Positions 48,901-57,643 of a stretch of 64,000 nucleotides of DNA are shown in pieces. Numbering within the stretch: the stretch's first letter is position 1; every line of letters begins with the position of its first letter. A program made the position numbers and the translations under genes. Below the pieces are notes generated by a model. It made no database searches. It was given only the letters and a program-made list of their open reading frames with translations, and was not told the origin of the DNA. Source of the stretch: a virus. The DNA lies in the IMG/VR virus record IMGVR_UViG_3300033388_002987, positions 1-64,000 of that record, one strand, 5' to 3'.

Positions 48901-50023
48901 ACTTGTAACAACAAGAACAGTAGACAAGCTAATACCAATCCCTAAAGCAGACCGCATAGAAATAGCCTTAATAGGTGGCTGGTCATGTATCGTTAAAAAA
49001 GGTGAGTTCTCTGAAGGAGATCAAGGCATCTTCTTCGAAATAGATTCTTGGATTCCTGAAACAGACTCTAGATTCTCTTTCCTAGGTTCTACTAAAGACT
49101 ACCTTGGTAACCAAGGTTGGCGTATACGCACAATGAAGATGCGTGGTGTAATCTCTCAAGGATTACTACTACCACTAGCATCATTCCCTGAGTTAAACTT
49201 GTCTAACGAATCTCACGAGGACGCACTTGGCGTACTTAAATGGGAACAGCAAACTGGTGATGACTCTCGTCTTGGTATAAAAACTTCAACTAAAGTTCCA
49301 AAGTTCCCTAGCTTCATCCCTAAGACTGATCAAGAACGCATTCAAAACTTAATGCACTACTTCAACACTCACAAGGAAATGCAATTCGAAGAGACACTAA
49401 AACTAGATGGCTCATCAATGACTTGTTATAAGATTGATAAAGAGTTTACTTTACTACAAAGGCTTGCAAATAACTTCGCCCTACACTTCAGAATCAAACC
49501 ATTCTTTAAAGGTGAACACTTTGGTGTATGTAGTAGGAACTTAGAGCTTAAGTCTACTGCTAACTATGAAACAACTTATGATAACGATGGTAAAACATCA
49601 ACCCATTCTCAAGGAAACTTCTGGAGAACAGCACTCAAGTATGGTATCCACACAGCACTTCCAGTAGGCTTCGCCATACAGGGAGAGCTTATCGGACCAT
49701 CAATCCAGGGCAACCACGAAAAGGTAGAGGAACTGGAGTATCATATCTACGATGTGTTTGCTATTAAACTAGGCCGTTATCTAACTCCAGAAGAACGCGT
49801 AGCGTTCTGTAAAGTCACACTAGCAGGAGTACCTCATGTACCAATTATCGGAACTTCAAAGGTATTCTCAGATGTAAACTCATTTGATGAACTACAAGCA
49901 AGAGTAACTGGAGAATCAATTAACCCTAAAACAGTATCAGAAGGTCGTGTCTACAAATCAATATGTGGCACAACAACCTTCAAAGCTGTATCAAATCAAT
50001 ACCTCCTTAAAGGCGGTAATTAA
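48893..50023 (+). CDS. RNA ligase (DRB0094 / Rnl-type)
   Basis: 376 residues. N-terminal OB-like domain (LIPIPKADRIEIALIGGWSCIVKKGEFSEGDQGIFFE), then nucleotidyltransferase motif I Lys-Leu-Asp-Gly-Ser-Ser near residue 170, later motif IV-like IQGELIG and motif V FKAVSN. This is the plan of the DRB0094 RNA ligase family. Likely repairs tRNA or other RNA cut by host anticodon nucleases; the phage also carries tRNAs. Confidence 0.85.
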   Translation: MRKLVTTRTVDKLIPIPKADRIEIALIGGWSCIVKKGEFSEGDQGIFFEIDSWIPETDSRFSFLGSTKDYLGNQGWRIRTMKMRGVISQGLLLPLASFPELNLSNESHEDALGVLKWEQQTGDDSRLGIKTSTKVPKFPSFIPKTDQERIQNLMHYFNTHKEMQFEETLKLDGSSMTCYKIDKEFTLLQRLANNFALHFRIKPFFKGEHFGVCSRNLELKSTANYETTYDNDGKTSTHSQGNFWRTALKYGIHTALPVGFAIQGELIGPSIQGNHEKVEELEYHIYDVFAIKLGRYLTPEERVAFCKVTLAGVPHVPIIGTSKVFSDVNSFDELQARVTGESINPKTVSEGRVYKSICGTTTFKAVSNQYLLKGGN

Positions 50024-50031
50024 GGACTAAA

Positions 50032-50679
50032 ATGGAACTCTGCTGTATCAGTGACACTCACAGTAAACACGCTCAACTAGACCTCACACAATACCCAGCA
50101 GACGTCCTAGTCCACGCAGGGGACTGGACAAGAAGTAATGACCTAGAGCTATCTGAGACTATTAATTTCCTTGAATGGCTTGAGAACCAACCCTATAAGC
50201 ACAAAGTGCTTATAGCTGGTAACCATGAAGTACAAGTAGAAGCTGATATTGAAAACTTTAAAAGAGTCTTAGCTATAATAGCTCCGTCAGTGACATTCTT
50301 AAACGACTCTGCTGTAATAATATCCGGCATCAAGTTCTACGGTTCACCTTACTCTAATGAGTTTTTTAACTGGGCTTTTATGGAAGACGAGTTTTACTTA
50401 AAGCATCGCTGGGATAAAATCCCAGACGATACTCAGGTACTAATAACACATGGCCCTGCATACGGCTGTAATGACCTAGTGAAACACTATAGAGGAGCTG
50501 ACCCTCATGTAGGTAGTAAGTCTTTACACTATCGTAAACTTACTATACAAGATTCTTTAAAGTTACACATAAGTGGGCATATACATGAGGCCTACGGGGT
50601 AACTGGTAATAGTGTCTGTGCTAGTGTACTTGATGAGAAATATCAATTGGTTAATAAGCCAATAGTAATGGAGATTTAA
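50032..50679 (+). CDS. Calcineurin-like metallophosphoesterase
   Basis: 215 residues. Metal motifs in order: SDTHSK (Asp8, His10), HAGDW, AGNHE, ITHGP and SGHIHEAYG. The layout is the small MPPED/YfcE-like class. 2',3'-cyclic phosphodiesterase activity would suit RNA repair with the upstream ligase, but the substrate is not shown by sequence. Confidence 0.85.
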   Translation: MELCCISDTHSKHAQLDLTQYPADVLVHAGDWTRSNDLELSETINFLEWLENQPYKHKVLIAGNHEVQVEADIENFKRVLAIIAPSVTFLNDSAVIISGIKFYGSPYSNEFFNWAFMEDEFYLKHRWDKIPDDTQVLITHGPAYGCNDLVKHYRGADPHVGSKSLHYRKLTIQDSLKLHISGHIHEAYGVTGNSVCASVLDEKYQLVNKPIVMEI

Positions 50680-50888
50680 TGAAAACTACACACATGTTCC
50701 CTGATAGAATGGGTAATGATATAACTATAGGCTGCACAGTAGCCGTAGTTGTTAAACGAGGGTGGGTTGCTGCATTAGCTTATGGAGAAGTACTTTCTGT
50801 AGACTCTAAGATAAAAGTAAAAGGATTTGGAGCTAAGCGTACTTGTAAAGAAGTACTAGTTCTAAAAACATTAAATGAAAACCAATAA
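50679..50888 (+). CDS. Small SH3-like protein, 69 aa
   Basis: Overlaps the phosphoesterase stop (A of TAATG-type junction). DITIGCTVAVVVKRGWVAALAYGEVLSVDSKIKVKGFG is a five-strand SH3/KOW-like pattern. Unknown. Confidence 0.55.
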   Translation: MKTTHMFPDRMGNDITIGCTVAVVVKRGWVAALAYGEVLSVDSKIKVKGFGAKRTCKEVLVLKTLNENQ

Positions 50889-50904
50889 AACAAAGGAAAA
50901 CAAC

Positions 50905-51192
50905 ATGGCAAAAACAATCAGAAACGGAAGAGCATTTCCAAAATCAGTAAAATCAGCAGTTCTAGATGAACTAAGAAACGGTGTTAAATCACAAGTATCG
51001 ATTGGAGCTGCTCACAACGTGAGTAGCGTAACAGTATCCGCATGGGGAGCAGCTGCAGGTATTGCACCAGCAATCTCACAACCAGTTCAACTAGCAGCAC
51101 ATTGTGCACGTCTTAAAACAGCAACTGCTTTCAATACTCCTATACCACAAGCTGACGGGTCAATCCTATTCAAGGGTAAGTCTTACAGATAG
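50905..51192 (+). CDS. Small HTH-like DNA-binding protein, 95 aa
   Basis: Start at ATG 50905, 7 nt after AAAGGAA; a frame from 50875 lacks an SD. FPKSVKSAVLDELRNGVKSQVSIGAAHNVSSVTVSAWG has the transposase-type HTH pattern (helix, Ser-x-x-x-Ala, turn, Ser-x-x-Thr-Val-x-x-Trp). Directly precedes a gene-free structured block. Confidence 0.6.
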   Translation: MAKTIRNGRAFPKSVKSAVLDELRNGVKSQVSIGAAHNVSSVTVSAWGAAAGIAPAISQPVQLAAHCARLKTATAFNTPIPQADGSILFKGKSYR

Positions 51193-51598
51193 TCAACTAG
51201 GTTACGGTATTAGGCCGTTTATAAATAGCAGGTCGCTTACCTATTACTCCTCTTATAGTAACGCTCAACTTAGGGCGGTACCTGCTTGCAGAACTGTAGT
51301 GGAGGCCAATGCGACATGCCTAATAAGTACTAGCAGTCTGTCAAGACTATAAACTTGTCTGACATAATCTCTCAGAAGTATCTCTACCCATACTAATTGA
51401 GGTAGATGCAAAAAGACACAGCAACTGTATAAGGCTAGAGCAGGGTGGATCCTGCTTACATTTAGTACTCCTAAGAGCATCAACAGCACCATGTAAGGGG
51501 TGCGTTGTAGCAGAGAAGGTTTACACCTTCTCGGTACCGAGCAGGTACATGCAACAGCTGATGTTCTAAGGAATACTAATAAATTTTAAAGGAATAAC
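51193..51598 (+). ncRNA. Structured gene-free block, third RNA candidate
   Basis: 406 bp without a gene. Stems include AGCAGGT with ACCTGCT (51218-51224 / 51281-51287, long range), AGTCT/AGACT near 51333-51346, TCTACC/GGTAGA near 51383-51406, AGCAGG/CCTGCT 51439-51456, GCACC/GGTGC near 51486-51504, GAGAAGGT/ACCTTCTC (8 bp, loop TTAC) near 51513-51532, and GTACC/GGTAC near 51534-51548. No T-tract. Plus strand assumed. Confidence 0.5.
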
Positions 51599-52579
51599 AT
51601 GACAGGTTTACAAGAATTAATTAATAAGATAAAAGCTGAGGATCACTCAGCGTACTTAGCACTGCTAAATAAGATAAATGGTGAGAAAATGGACAGGTAC
51701 GCCATTGGTAAATTATTTGCAAGTGCTACATTCACAAAAATAACTAATAATCAGTTACTACTACTACGCTCTATGAGTTTTAAAGGTGGTGATACTATCT
51801 GGCTTAGCACGTATAACCGTACACTTTCAAGCTTTGAAAATAGGTTTCAGAATACGCGTGGAGACTACCAGTTGAAATATGGTATTGATTCTCTACCAAA
51901 AGTTGATACTAAATTTATAACTACCTACCACAGAACTCAATGGCGTAAAGCTAACCCGTCTACTCGTAAGAACGGTCCTGCTAAAGGTACTCAATTTACA
52001 TTTAAAATGGATATGTTCTCACTAACCATCTTTAAAAATAGTATAAAGAACGAGTTCCTCCGCACCGAGGGTAAGAACTTTATAATGAAAGTCAATAAGG
52101 CTTTCAGTGAGTCAGAAGGTAATGATTCCCATACTAAGATACGTAATAAATTTTATGCACTGATACTTGATAATACTCCAGTACATACTAAAGCTATGAT
52201 AAATGAATTAAGTCCAACTGCTTTAAAAACTAATGGTACTTACTACATACCTGATGCTGATGAAGCAATAATAGTAGGATTCCGTTGGGGAGGTGATAAC
52301 GAAGTTAGCTACGCTACATCCTATAGCATGGACACATACTCAACTGACTTACCACTAGTAACACACAACATCGGATCAGAAGATGAACGTCACAATAATA
52401 GGTTACTATCAGCCAGCTCTATGTTACTAACAGCACACGCCTCGACAGATTGTGAAGCTTATAAGTCTGCAGCTACACGTATGGTAAAACACTTACCAAG
52501 AACTATAGTCACAGCTGCTTTAGCAAAAACACAAGCCGTAGCGACACTACGCTCAATCTTAAAGGAATCAAATGAATAA
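51599..52579 (+). CDS. Unknown protein, 326 aa, in front of the AAA+ gene
   Basis: AAAGGA site. Mixed alpha/beta with a basic middle (WRKANPSTRKNGPAKGTQF). Overlaps the AAA+ gene by 8 bp, so likely works with the AAA+/VWA pair. No family recognised. Confidence 0.65.
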   Translation: MTGLQELINKIKAEDHSAYLALLNKINGEKMDRYAIGKLFASATFTKITNNQLLLLRSMSFKGGDTIWLSTYNRTLSSFENRFQNTRGDYQLKYGIDSLPKVDTKFITTYHRTQWRKANPSTRKNGPAKGTQFTFKMDMFSLTIFKNSIKNEFLRTEGKNFIMKVNKAFSESEGNDSHTKIRNKFYALILDNTPVHTKAMINELSPTALKTNGTYYIPDADEAIIVGFRWGGDNEVSYATSYSMDTYSTDLPLVTHNIGSEDERHNNRLLSASSMLLTAHASTDCEAYKSAATRMVKHLPRTIVTAALAKTQAVATLRSILKESNE

Positions 52580-52769
52580 TACAATCACAACAATACTCTC
52601 TACAAACATTAAAGGGCAATTAGCCGGAGCAGACATAGGTGGAGGTATCTGTATAGCTGGGTCACCAGGTATCGGTAAAACTCAAACTATGTACAAGATA
52701 GCTAAAGACTTAAACATGGAGATTGTGCAAGTATCAATCCCAGAAGTATCCACTGAAAACCTTTCGGGT
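52572..52769 (+). CDS. AAA+ (MoxR-like) ATPase, exon 1
   Basis: Residues 1-66: the Walker A GSPGIGKTQ lies at about 32-40, ending in ValSerThrGluAsnLeuSerGly. The frame would stop three bases later inside the intron. Spliced at 52769/53852 it continues with IleProAspPhe, as expected for MoxR-type ATPases. The full protein would be 399 residues, like N4 gp24. Confidence 0.85.
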
Positions 52770-53851
52770 TAACAAACAATTGAACATTACACTTAAAACC
52801 TACCACGATGAGAATATAAAAATGATAATGGTAGTCTAAAGTAATAATGTTTAATTTGTTACAGCCCCTCTACACAGTAATGTGTATAGCAAATCCCTTT
52901 AATTGCTGGGAACTCTTGTAAGTTTTAATACTACAATAACCGTGAAAACAGGTTATGAATGTTTAACAAATTAAAAATAGAGACAATCAGCAGCCAAGCT
53001 CCGTATAGGAGAAGGTTCAACGACTAGTGCATTGTGCACGTACACCTAAGTAGGTGGAAATGGGGGACATCTTTAAACTAACTTTAAGAAATTTCTCGGT
53101 ATACTTACTTATCTAATTTAAGGAAGTACAATGGGAAATAAAGAAATTTTCAAACCAGTCAACTCTAAATACGGTACTCGTTACGAAGTGTCAAATCAAG
53201 GAAGACTGAGAATAACAACTAAGTGTGGAACAAAGCTCCGAACAGGTAGCTTACACCCTCAAATGCATACTACATATGTAAAAGCATCATTATCTAATAA
53301 TGGTATAAACTACACAGTACATATGCACAGACTAGTTGCCGAGGCATTCATACCGAATCCTGACAATAAACCATTCGTAAATCATAAAGATAAGGATGGT
53401 ACTAATAATAATGTATCTAATCTAGAGTGGACAACTCCCTCAGAGAATATGCAACATTCCGCTGATAATCTAGCCCTTAATAGTAAAGCTAAAAGCACAA
53501 AGAAACGTATAACTACGGTAACTCTTGACAGCTTTGAAGATTACTTAACATATATAGGCAAAGACATCGGAGGACGTACTATTATTGGTGTACAGTATAA
53601 GAAACTAACAATAGGCAATAAGCCTGTATTTAAGTGGTTTGGTGTTTATACTTGTAACAATTGTCAAGACGAAATAAGTAGCCCTTGGAATCAAACAATG
53701 AGAAGATCACTAGAAGGACGTAAGCAATTTTGCTTACAATGCTCTAGAAAGTTAAAACCTAAAGATGAAGATATAGTCTAGCCTACACAGAGATGTGTAG
53801 CTGCAGGTAATGCTGCGGACACAGCCTAACGAGCTGTGTTGAATATAAGCG
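52770..53851 (+). other. Group I intron with HNH gene in the AAA+ gene
   Basis: About 1082 nt. The 5' exon ends in T and the predicted intron in G, the group I rule. Core elements seen: AATCAGCAGCCAAGC near 52985-52999 (P4/Q-type), GGTTCAACGACTAG near 53013-53026 (R / P7 5' strand) and AAGATATAGTC near 53768-53778 (S / P7 3' strand). The HNH gene sits between R and S, so in the P8 region. I could not identify the P1 guide pairing with certainty, so borders may shift by a few bases. Confidence 0.8.
53131..53781 (+). CDS. Intron-encoded HNH homing endonuclease
   Basis: 216 residues with AAGGA site. NUMOD4-like start (YEVSNQGRLRI), HNH core VHMHRLVAEAFIPNPDN...VNHKDKDGTNNNVSNLEWTTPSEN, and a C-terminal zinc-ribbon (CNNC...CLQC) as DNA-binding addition. 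Its last codons overlap the intron S element. It would cut intronless copies of the AAA+ gene and spread the intron. Confidence 0.9.
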   Translation: MGNKEIFKPVNSKYGTRYEVSNQGRLRITTKCGTKLRTGSLHPQMHTTYVKASLSNNGINYTVHMHRLVAEAFIPNPDNKPFVNHKDKDGTNNNVSNLEWTTPSENMQHSADNLALNSKAKSTKKRITTVTLDSFEDYLTYIGKDIGGRTIIGVQYKKLTIGNKPVFKWFGVYTCNNCQDEISSPWNQTMRRSLEGRKQFCLQCSRKLKPKDEDIV

Positions 53852-54853
53852 ATTCCAGACTTCCTTGACGCTCAACATATGGATGCTTACTCAGTAACTG
53901 GTACAACTGACTCACAAGCTACTAAATGGTCTGTACCTCAAATTATTGAAACAGTAAACCGCTTAGCTGCTACACCCGGCAAAGCCGGTTGTATCTTATT
54001 CATAGATGACTTGCACCGTGTAAACATGGCAGTAGCTCCCTACTTATACGGTCTCCTTGGAGAACGTAAACTAGGCTCTTATAGACTTGACGGAAAAGTG
54101 GCTATCATGGGCGCAATGAACGACTCTGACGAAGCAGGCTTCTCAGGAGTAGACAGCCCTATTAAAGATAGAATTGGTATTTTACCAGTTCCATTCGACT
54201 TTGAATACTGGTTTGATAACTTTGGTAAACACCTACACTTCTATGTAAGTTCATTCTTAAAAACTCATTCTAGCTATGTACAAGAAGATGAATCAACTAT
54301 GATTGAGCAATTTGCTACACCGCGTTCGTGGTCACACCTTGCAAATGAGTTTGAACTATACGACTTGGATTTCATCCAAGCACATACTACCTTACTTGCA
54401 AAACAAAAGGTATCTATTGCAGCTGCAAATGAACTTCAAAAACACATCGCATACGTTGAGGCAATTGACTTCACAGCTAAAATCAAAGCTAAGCAACCTA
54501 TCAATATAGCTGGACTTAAACCTATTGACCAGATCTTGTATGCATACATCATTAACTATGTTACTGATATAGAAGATGCAAAATACGTTATGAGTCTTAT
54601 TGATGGTAATATTGATTCAGCTAACTTCATTGGCTTCATAATAGGAGAGCTTTACAACAAGTTCATCGCTAAAGAAGGTGGCAAGCATATCAACGACGGC
54701 CTTACAATTATCTTAGAAAAATTGCTTAAATCAGATTACAACCCAGAATCTTATAATAAACCTATGAGTAAGGCTGTAAAAGAAACTTATGACAAGTTAT
54801 CATTCGCTGAACACGATAAGTTGTTCGCTGTAGCGTCAGAGTTTATACATTAA
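53852..54853 (+). CDS. AAA+ (MoxR-like) ATPase, exon 2
   Basis: 333 residues: IPDFLDAQHMDAYSVTG at the junction, Walker B CILFIDDLHR, sensor 1 AIMGAMNDSD, then helical lid and C-terminal domain. An unspliced product would start only at ATG 53879. Partner of the VWA protein at 55928; N4 gp24/gp25-like pair, role in DNA replication or stability not fully defined. Confidence 0.85.
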   Translation: MPDFLDAQHMDAYSVTGTTDSQATKWSVPQIIETVNRLAATPGKAGCILFIDDLHRVNMAVAPYLYGLLGERKLGSYRLDGKVAIMGAMNDSDEAGFSGVDSPIKDRIGILPVPFDFEYWFDNFGKHLHFYVSSFLKTHSSYVQEDESTMIEQFATPRSWSHLANEFELYDLDFIQAHTTLLAKQKVSIAAANELQKHIAYVEAIDFTAKIKAKQPINIAGLKPIDQILYAYIINYVTDIEDAKYVMSLIDGNIDSANFIGFIIGELYNKFIAKEGGKHINDGLTIILEKLLKSDYNPESYNKPMSKAVKETYDKLSFAEHDKLFAVASEFIH

Positions 54854-54855
54854 CA

Positions 54856-55092
54856 ATGGTTGGTAGAGTAGTACTTCCTGGTAGTACTTTAACACTACAG
54901 TGTATCATAGACGCTACTAGGTCAATGGACTACCCAAATTACGGTAAACTTAAACGCCAGGTAGAAAGTATTCGCAATCCAATTGAACAACTCTTTCGCC
55001 TTAAAGCCCTTATTGATAATCCTATGCTTGATATTAGTACTCGTAATGCAGCTACCTTAATACTAAAGGACTTACAAAATGGACAAATTTAA
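54856..55092 (+). CDS. Small helical protein, 78 aa (run of related small genes)
   Basis: Starts 2 nt after the AAA+ stop. C-terminal pattern LKALIDNPMLDISTRNAATLILKDLQNG resembles 55279-55497 and 55490-55681 (VIQSLLDSD...VKHILLDLRTKNG; LDKVLKDINNG). Overlaps the next gene. Confidence 0.55.
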   Translation: MVGRVVLPGSTLTLQCIIDATRSMDYPNYGKLKRQVESIRNPIEQLFRLKALIDNPMLDISTRNAATLILKDLQNGQI

Positions 55093-55294
55093 ATGGAAAA
55101 TATTCATTGAAGTACTAGAAAATAGCCCTACTGAACTATCACTAGACCTCTTCGAAGAGTCCCTACTAGCTCTTCCTACGGAAGACCTAAACTCAGTTGC
55201 TGAAGCACTTAAATGCACCACATCAACACCTTCAGACGTCAAAACAGCTAAGCATGTTATAGAAATGCTGCAAATATTATGGCACTACCAGTAG
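55079..55294 (+). CDS. Small helical protein, 71 aa, MDKF-type
   Basis: Begins MDKFKWKIFIEVLENS, like 55674 (MDKFQRELMIVTICNTS) and 57376 (MDKFKLIILENLANNT). Acidic and Leu-rich. The SD AAAGGA lies inside the previous gene. Confidence 0.6.
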   Translation: MDKFKWKIFIEVLENSPTELSLDLFEESLLALPTEDLNSVAEALKCTTSTPSDVKTAKHVIEMLQILWHYQ

Positions 55295-55497
55295 CGCTAG
55301 TAAATACTTTACGTAGTGGCTCTATAGGGGTTGCAGGACTTGCATTAAAGAACTATATAATAAGTTTACAAAAGTTTGAGCAGGTATTTGTAATACAAAG
55401 TCTACTAGATAGTGATTTAAAGAAACTATGTGGTAGAAGTGGGGTATCCCTTTATGTTAAGCATATACTACTAGATCTAAGGACTAAAAATGGGTAA
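55279..55497 (+). CDS. Small protein, 72 aa
   Basis: Overlaps its neighbours at both ends (16 and 8 bp). Basic, Leu/Lys-rich; C-terminal helix similar to 54856-55092. Confidence 0.55.
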   Translation: MALPVALVNTLRSGSIGVAGLALKNYIISLQKFEQVFVIQSLLDSDLKKLCGRSGVSLYVKHILLDLRTKNG

Positions 55498-55681
55498 ACA
55501 GTATAACCCTTGGGACCCATGTTATCAAATGTGGAAAAGCTTTATTAATACAACTTGCTTAGGATGCTCAAAGATGCAAATACTATTTAAAGTACAAGCC
55601 TTTAGGAATAATAAGCACCACAAATATTTAGATAACTTAGAATGTCTTGATAAAGTACTAAAAGATATTAACAATGGATAA
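55490..55681 (+). CDS. Small Cys-containing protein, 63 aa
   Basis: Three Cys (residues 10, 22, 25) with Cys-x-x-Cys in CLGCSK. C-terminal LDNLECLDKVLKDINNG matches the family ending. AAGGA site inside the previous gene. Confidence 0.55.
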   Translation: MGKQYNPWDPCYQMWKSFINTTCLGCSKMQILFKVQAFRNNKHHKYLDNLECLDKVLKDINNG

Positions 55682-55928
55682 GTTTCAACGTGAACTAATG
55701 ATAGTTACAATATGTAATACTAGCACTATTACTGAAGAGCAAGCATTAGCATTCACTACACAGCTTGACCATGAATTTAAGCATAATGCCTATACCCTTA
55801 CTTATCCTATGGTACGCCTAGCTAGACTATTAGACTACGATAAGTACCCTACTGAAGTTCATGCATTTACAACACATGTATTACTAAAAGCGGACATACA
55901 AAAATATAACAATAAAAGGGAGACTTAA
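55674..55928 (+). CDS. Small protein, 84 aa, MDKF-type
   Basis: MDKFQRELMIV start; helical. Overlaps the VWA gene by one base. Confidence 0.55.
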   Translation: MDKFQRELMIVTICNTSTITEEQALAFTTQLDHEFKHNAYTLTYPMVRLARLLDYDKYPTEVHAFTTHVLLKADIQKYNNKRET

Positions 55929-57373
55929 TGAATACACAAGACTTTATAAAAGAAGCAGAAAACCTTATCTATAAAGAAGTAGCTAAAAATACTAACCTTA
56001 TTTTAGGTAAGGCCAAGACTGCCTCACTAAGTACAGGACTATTCCTTAAGCTTCCAATAGAGGTAGTAGTTGAAAAAACTAGCGAACCAGTACCTAAATT
56101 ATATAAAGAACTAAAGTCTTTCATAAACTACTTTGGCGCTTACGTAATGCACGGTAATAGCTCTAAAGCTTACTTCAAATTCATGTATCATGATGAGAAA
56201 GATTTAACTGTTATATCAAATCACTTACATCGTCACGGTATGTTCTTTGCTTTTGTGTACTTACACGAAATCCAACACATAATAAGAAAGCATAACACCA
56301 GCTCGTATGAAACTATGATGACCCGTATATGTGGCGACACCGCATTCCCACATGAAATAATCAACATAGCAGAAGATCATGCTATTAACTATAGCCTTAA
56401 AGATTTATTCATAGCAGCAAAACTTAATCGTCAATGGACTCCTATTGAAGAAATTGGTATGTACAATCAAACATACCACAACGACCAACTATCAGACATT
56501 GATATCCTTAAAGACCTATTAAAGAAGAACCCTCCAATTACTAAGACACAAATCTCAGACATGATGTCTAAGATAACATGTGACGGTAAGGAGTCACTCC
56601 AACCTACTGACCCAGGAGGTAGCACACCTGCTGCCTCGAATAACGGTAAAGTAGATAAAACAAGTACATCGTCTGACGACGCTGACATAGCACTTTCAGA
56701 CCTATCTGAGTCAATACAAGATATCATACGTACCAACACTAAAGGTACTACAGCTGGCGACCTCTTCGAACAACTATTTGATTCAATTAAAGTTGAAACA
56801 GGTTGGTTCAAGAAGATCAAAGCATCATTCAAACGTCAAGTCTACTATAAGACTCATGACTACACAACTAGCTGGGCTAACCTTAACAACACATTTAGAC
56901 GTATTTACAAGTCACCTAAGAAGACCTTCATTGATAACAAGATTAATATCATATTATCAGTGGACCACAGTGGCTCTATGAGCACTGAAGACCTTCAAAA
57001 GTTACTCTACCTAGTCGAGTCTGAGTCAAACCGTATAGCATCTCTAAAGGTACTTATACACGATACTCGTGTAATTAAAGAGTTCTTAATAGAAGATGAT
57101 TATGACATAGCTAACAACCCTGAATTTAAGGAAGCCCTAGCGACTCGTTACACCTCCGGTGGAACTAGTCATAAATGTGTATTTGAACATATCCAAGACT
57201 CTAAACTAGTAGACCCTAATATGGTAATCTATATGAGCTTCTCAGATAACTATTCTGACATTGAGCAATGCTTTAAGTCTTATCCAGTAATGCGAAAGCT
57301 AACTAATTACTGGATCTGTGCTGGAGCTAATAACCCTGTATCAGTTCCTGGTACTAATATAATGATGGTATAG
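55928..57373 (+). CDS. Metallopeptidase-like plus VWA domain protein (N4 gp25-like)
   Basis: 481 residues. N-terminal DUF2201-type domain with zincin-like HEIQH at residues 113-117; a Ser/Asp/Gly-rich linker (about 200-265); C-terminal VWA domain with MIDAS start DHSGS near residue 344 and the conserved Thr in YTSGGTSH. The pair AAA+ ATPase plus VWA protein is typical of MoxR systems and of N4-like phages (gp24/gp25). Likely remodels a replication or transcription complex; target unknown. Confidence 0.85.
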   Translation: MNTQDFIKEAENLIYKEVAKNTNLILGKAKTASLSTGLFLKLPIEVVVEKTSEPVPKLYKELKSFINYFGAYVMHGNSSKAYFKFMYHDEKDLTVISNHLHRHGMFFAFVYLHEIQHIIRKHNTSSYETMMTRICGDTAFPHEIINIAEDHAINYSLKDLFIAAKLNRQWTPIEEIGMYNQTYHNDQLSDIDILKDLLKKNPPITKTQISDMMSKITCDGKESLQPTDPGGSTPAASNNGKVDKTSTSSDDADIALSDLSESIQDIIRTNTKGTTAGDLFEQLFDSIKVETGWFKKIKASFKRQVYYKTHDYTTSWANLNNTFRRIYKSPKKTFIDNKINIILSVDHSGSMSTEDLQKLLYLVESESNRIASLKVLIHDTRVIKEFLIEDDYDIANNPEFKEALATRYTSGGTSHKCVFEHIQDSKLVDPNMVIYMSFSDNYSDIEQCFKSYPVMRKLTNYWICAGANNPVSVPGTNIMMV

Positions 57374-57375
57374 TA

Positions 57376-57642
57376 ATGGATAAGTTTAAGCTAATTATTT
57401 TAGAAAACCTTGCTAATAATACTAATCCTACCTTTGTAGGTGTAAGTACTTGCTTAGATTATTTATTAACCAAGAAGATTTGCATATGGTCAGAGACTAT
57501 AGAATATCTCTCATTTAATAAACCTAGTGGTCGAACTAAGCGTATAGCGAAAGCTTTACATAGAAATACTAAAGGCCTTGTAGGGCATAGCCACTATTTA
57601 GTATTCTTTAAAAATCATATGGATAAATATTTCAAGGATTAA
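57376..57642 (+). CDS. Small basic protein, 88 aa, MDKF-type
   Basis: Starts MDKFKLIILENL; basic, ends KNHMDKYFKD. Same N-terminal module as 55079 and 55674, now after the VWA gene. Confidence 0.6.
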   Translation: MDKFKLIILENLANNTNPTFVGVSTCLDYLLTKKICIWSETIEYLSFNKPSGRTKRIAKALHRNTKGLVGHSHYLVFFKNHMDKYFKD

Positions 57643-57643
57643 C

